IMG/VR virus record: IMGVR_UViG_3300017917_000811
Location: 1-37,815 of that record
Source of the DNA: a virus
Direction: 5' to 3' (one strand)
DNA length: 37,815 nt
This document shows, one piece after another, positions 35,479-37,815 of this stretch; the stretch's first letter is position 1, and each line of letters starts with the position of its first letter. A program made the translations under genes and the position numbers. The notes beneath the pieces were generated by a model that ran no database searches, was not told the origin of the DNA, and saw only the letters and a list, made by a program, of their open reading frames with translations.

Positions 35479-36494
35479 TATAGGAATCCTCCAAAGCCAT
35501 TTTGTTTGTCACCAACAAGTTTGCCCTGTGCAAAATCGTTAAGATTAAATCTCTCATGTAGATTTTTACGGCTGTATACCGGACGCAGTGTGACCGACAC
35601 ACTACTGCTGGTAGGCACACGCGAACTGCTGGTAATTGTTTTAAACTGATATTGTTTAGCCGCGGCAGACTTTTGTGTGCTGGTAAAATCAGGTGCTATT
35701 GCTGTTTGACTTAGCTGACCGTAGCCGTTGTCAAATAAATTAACCTGTCCAATATTAGCGTTGTCGGGCTGTACCGGTGACTCTTCAAGTGATGTGGTCT
35801 GTATCGGAATCTGTAGATAATCTACATCATCTCGCATGGTGTGTGTAAAATTAGTAATTACCACAGGCACGTGTGGGAAGTAATGGCTACCGTAACCGTC
35901 TAAGAATAGTATTGGTGGCGGATTGCCTACGTTCTGTCCTTGACCAAAAAACATTTTAGTAGCAGCACGCAAGAAATAAATCACTGCCATTAGATACTTG
36001 CCTTCGTCAACGCTCTGCACAGTAAATTCACCTGATATGCTGATATCTGCCACATCTGAGTTGTTGTAGAACTGCGCGGAATAATTACTATGTGTAAGCT
36101 GGACAGGATTGTAGTTGGCCACGTGGCTAATACTAACAGCAGGTGTGTAAGGCCAAATGACGCCGTTGGTATCAATCAATGGAGCCATAATAGAATTAGG
36201 TGTAGCAGTAAGATCTTTGTAGAAACTTGTAGATCCGTCTGCTAAACTTAGTCGTACACGCCAATCATCTTCGCCTGCCGCAGTAGCAGTACCTGTGCCC
36301 GCTTGATTTTGGAAACCTATGTTTGGAATCTCTTTAGCACCGCTGGCAAAACCGCCAGGCAGTAATCCACTAATTGCTCTGCGAGCATTGGCAGGATCTA
36401 AAAGGTCAAACACTGTACCGGACGACTTTTTGTTAGCGCCTGTGATTAGTGTACTTGCTGACCGTGCAACTTGTGAATAAAAAGGGAATGCCAT
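35478..36494 (-). CDS. 48: Baseplate tail-tube cap protein, gp48-like
   Basis: The product has 338 residues from the ATG at 36492-36494 (MAFPFYS), close to T4 gp48 (364 residues). Patterns include DWRVRLSLADGSTSFY, GVIWPYTPAVSISHVANYNP, QLTHSNYSAQFYNNSDVADI, YLMAVIYFLRAATKMFFGQ and NPPPILFLDGYGSHYFPHVP. These are the conserved tube-cap segments in marine T4-like phages, which are annotated gp48 or sometimes gp54. The gene probably initiates tail-tube polymerisation on the baseplate. An upstream in-frame ATG at 36566 would need the message to start before the late promoter at 36521-36528, so the shorter protein is chosen. It is the first gene of the late tail operon. Confidence 0.8.
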   Translation of the reverse strand: MAFPFYSQVARSASTLITGANKKSSGTVFDLLDPANARRAISGLLPGGFASGAKEIPNIGFQNQAGTGTATAAGEDDWRVRLSLADGSTSFYKDLTATPNSIMAPLIDTNGVIWPYTPAVSISHVANYNPVQLTHSNYSAQFYNNSDVADISISGEFTVQSVDEGKYLMAVIYFLRAATKMFFGQGQNVGNPPPILFLDGYGSHYFPHVPVVITNFTHTMRDDVDYLQIPIQTTSLEESPVQPDNANIGQVNLFDNGYGQLSQTAIAPDFTSTQKSAAAKQYQFKTITSSSRVPTSSSVSVTLRPVYSRKNLHERFNLNDFAQGKLVGDKQNGFGGFL

Positions 36495-36513
36495 TTTTCC
36501 AATTACCTCTTGC

Positions 36514-36542
36514 TTTACTGTATTTATTGACTGTATTATAGT
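36514..36542 (+). promoter_or_regulatory. Possible sigma70-type promoter for gp55
   Basis: TTTACT (36514-36519) and TATAGT (36537-36542) are 17 bases apart on the plus strand, a plausible host-type -35/-10 pair. They lie upstream of the AAGGA ribosome binding site (36551-36555) and the gp55 ATG at 36569. The element overlaps the divergent late promoter. AT-rich DNA makes chance matches likely. Confidence 0.35.
36521..36528 (-). promoter_or_regulatory. T4-type late promoter, AATAAATA, heading the tail operon
   Basis: AATAAATA on the minus strand lies 27 bases before the gp48-like ATG (36494), in the 74-base divergent region between this gene and gp55. It matches NATAAATA. Transcription would be expected to start about 36515, leaving a leader that holds the AGAGG and GGA ribosome binding elements. 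Confidence 0.75.
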
Positions 36543-36568
36543 AGTATATAAAAGGAATCCTACCAACC

Positions 36569-37450
36569 ATGAGAAAGGTTAACTATCTAAATAACAAAGA
36601 TATACTTAAAGAAATTCACAAAAGCAAACTAACATACTGTAGTTTTAACGACACCAGTGATCGAGACTATGATATGATTGTTGCCAGCGTAGACAAAATC
36701 AACAAAAAGATCATAGCAGAAGCCCGCAAAGCACGTATTGATCGCTTGGGCAAAGAAGCACAGGAAGTTGATCTACTCAATGGTATTAAACGTAAGTTAG
36801 AAGAATATACCACTCCTCTTAAAGATATTCCACAGACAGATGTAGTATTCCGTGTCATGACCTGGGAACACATACCTATTGACGAAGCCAAACAAAAGAA
36901 AGCAGACGCTAAACTTCGTGAAGAATTAGAAGAAGATGACAACTTTGAAACAGAGTATGATGATCCTGATCTACAGATCAAAGCACCCGCAAAATATACT
37001 AAATGTAATTTTCCTCCGTTTCAACACTACCGTGTGGACGCAGAAGGTGCGCCTTACTGTGTAGGTAAAAGTCATTGGAAAGGTGGTTTAGAAAAAGGCC
37101 ACTTCTCAAAAGATCATGGACAGATGACCAACAAATTAGCACACATGTTTATTAAACTATGCGAAAGATACGCTACTCGTAGCAACTGGCGTGGTTACAC
37201 ATACAATGACGAAATGCGCAGTCAAGCACTGCTACAGTTAAGTCAAATTGGCCTACAGTTTGATGAATCAAAATCACAAAATCCTTTTGCCTACTACACC
37301 GCGGCTATTACTAATAGCTTTACACGTGTTCTGAATATCGAAAAGCGCAATCAAAACATTCGCGATGACATTTTAGAAATGAACAACTACACACCTTCAT
37401 ATACTCGTCAAGGAGAGTGGGGTGGTGGCGGTTGGGGTGCTGATGAGTAA
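36569..37450 (+). CDS. 55: Late transcription sigma factor gp55
   Basis: Sigma-like factor that directs host RNA polymerase to late promoters of the NATAAATA type. The core, about residues 170-270, has KSHWKGGLEKGHFSKDHG, then NWRGYTYNDEMRSQALLQLS and IGLQFDESKSQNPFAYYTAA, with TNSFTRVLNIEKRNQNIRDD, the conserved sigma region 2-like segment of phage late sigma factors. At 293 residues it is longer than T4 gp55 (185 residues). The N-terminal half is a charged, probably helical segment with an acidic stretch (LREELEEDDNFETEYDD). The C-terminus is glycine-rich (GGGGWGADE). It is transcribed away from the tail operon that carries its target promoters, and gp47 follows 53 bases downstream on the same strand. 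Confidence 0.93.
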   Translation: MRKVNYLNNKDILKEIHKSKLTYCSFNDTSDRDYDMIVASVDKINKKIIAEARKARIDRLGKEAQEVDLLNGIKRKLEEYTTPLKDIPQTDVVFRVMTWEHIPIDEAKQKKADAKLREELEEDDNFETEYDDPDLQIKAPAKYTKCNFPPFQHYRVDAEGAPYCVGKSHWKGGLEKGHFSKDHGQMTNKLAHMFIKLCERYATRSNWRGYTYNDEMRSQALLQLSQIGLQFDESKSQNPFAYYTAAITNSFTRVLNIEKRNQNIRDDILEMNNYTPSYTRQGEWGGGGWGADE

Positions 37451-37503
37451 TTTGGCTATATTGCCGTAGACTTTATACCTTATTTTCATATACACTATAA
37501 CTT

Positions 37504-37815
37504 ATGGCAAACTTATTTAAGAAAGCGGCTGTGTGTACTGACATACACTTTGGATTAAAATCTAACAGCCAAACACACAACGACGACTGTTTAAACTTCA
37601 TCAAGTGGTTTATTGCTAAGGCCAAAGAAGAAGGCTGTGAAACCTGTTTCTTCCTAGGTGACTGGCATAACAACCGTGCGGCAATTAACATCGTTACACT
37701 CAACTATAGCTTAAGGGCCCTGGAGTTACTAAATGACAGTTTTGAACGGGTTTATTTTATTCCTGGTAATCACGATTTATACTATCGCGATAAACGTGAT
37801 ATACAAAGTGTTGAA
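37504..37815 (+). CDS. 47: Recombination nuclease subunit gp47 (SbcD/Mre11-like), partial
   Basis: The first 104 codons are present with no stop before the window edge. They carry the three conserved phosphoesterase motifs of Mre11/SbcD nucleases: CTDIHFG (D13, H15; motif I), FFLGDWHNN (D53, H55; motif II) and FIPGNHDLY (N89, H90; motif III). The residues bind two catalytic metals. With the gp46 ATPase, T4 gp47 processes double-strand ends for recombination-dependent replication. The start ATG follows an AT-rich 53-base gap after gp55 with no strong ribosome binding site. The family places gp46 downstream in T4, but that is outside the window. Confidence 0.93.
   Translation, partial: MANLFKKAAVCTDIHFGLKSNSQTHNDDCLNFIKWFIAKAKEEGCETCFFLGDWHNNRAAINIVTLNYSLRALELLNDSFERVYFIPGNHDLYYRDKRDIQSVE

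Noticed and set aside
36495-36566. Longer start for the gp48-like gene (24 extra residues beginning at 36566).
   Set aside because: The late promoter at 36521-36528 lies inside that extension, and the MAFPFYS start at 36494 has ribosome binding elements just upstream.
37473-37703. Minus-strand 76-codon frame opposite gp47.
   Set aside because: The plus-strand gp47 frame has all three phosphoesterase motifs; the antisense frame has no recognisable feature.
1-37815. tRNA genes, an insertion sequence or an integrase.
   Set aside because: None was found by eye: there is almost no non-coding space, and no transposase or integrase motif appears in the translated genes.

Overview
This window is part of the genome of a T4-like contractile-tailed bacteriophage (a myovirus of the class Caudoviricetes), most like the T4-type phages of planktonic marine or freshwater bacteria. 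The evidence is a set of recognisable T4 orthologues: gp48-like tube cap, gp53, gp5, gp25 and gp6 of the baseplate, the late sigma factor gp55, and the start of the gp47 recombination nuclease. Several proteins have the form usual in marine T4-likes rather than in T4 itself: an enlarged gp6, a gp5 with its muralytic domain at the C-terminus, and a short gp53. The host cannot be told from the sequence. Coding density is nearly complete, no tRNA or CRISPR was seen, and no gene-free stretch exceeds about 100 bases.

Layout. Everything from 1 to 36494 is on the minus strand and is read right to left: gp48-like, gp53, a large hub-like protein, gp5, gp25, gp6, a 4669-residue virion protein, a coiled-coil fibre with 14-residue repeats, a 228-residue virion protein, two paralogous fibre/adaptor proteins and a last structural protein. 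A terminator-like hairpin follows at about 6140-6160. Beyond it lies an accessory cassette of tightly overlapping genes: a small conserved-looking protein, two DxD-type putative glycosyltransferases, an unknown small protein, a third DxD-type protein, a GT10-like putative glycosyltransferase, and two tandem paralogous radical SAM proteins, the last cut by the window edge. To the right, gp55 and gp47 run on the plus strand, divergent from the tail genes.

How it fits together. T4-type late promoters (NATAAATA) recur upstream of tail genes on the minus strand only, and the sigma factor that should read them, gp55, is encoded divergently from the first of them. The structural genes would build the baseplate and tail fibres late in infection. 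The radical SAM/glycosyltransferase cassette next to the fibre genes could modify virion or host-surface molecules. This cassette is the least explained part of the window. Other points worth attention are an integrin-like FG-GAP propeller inside the giant protein, a predicted leaderless gp25 mRNA, and a duplicated 20-bp promoter-bearing element that lies inside coding sequence.
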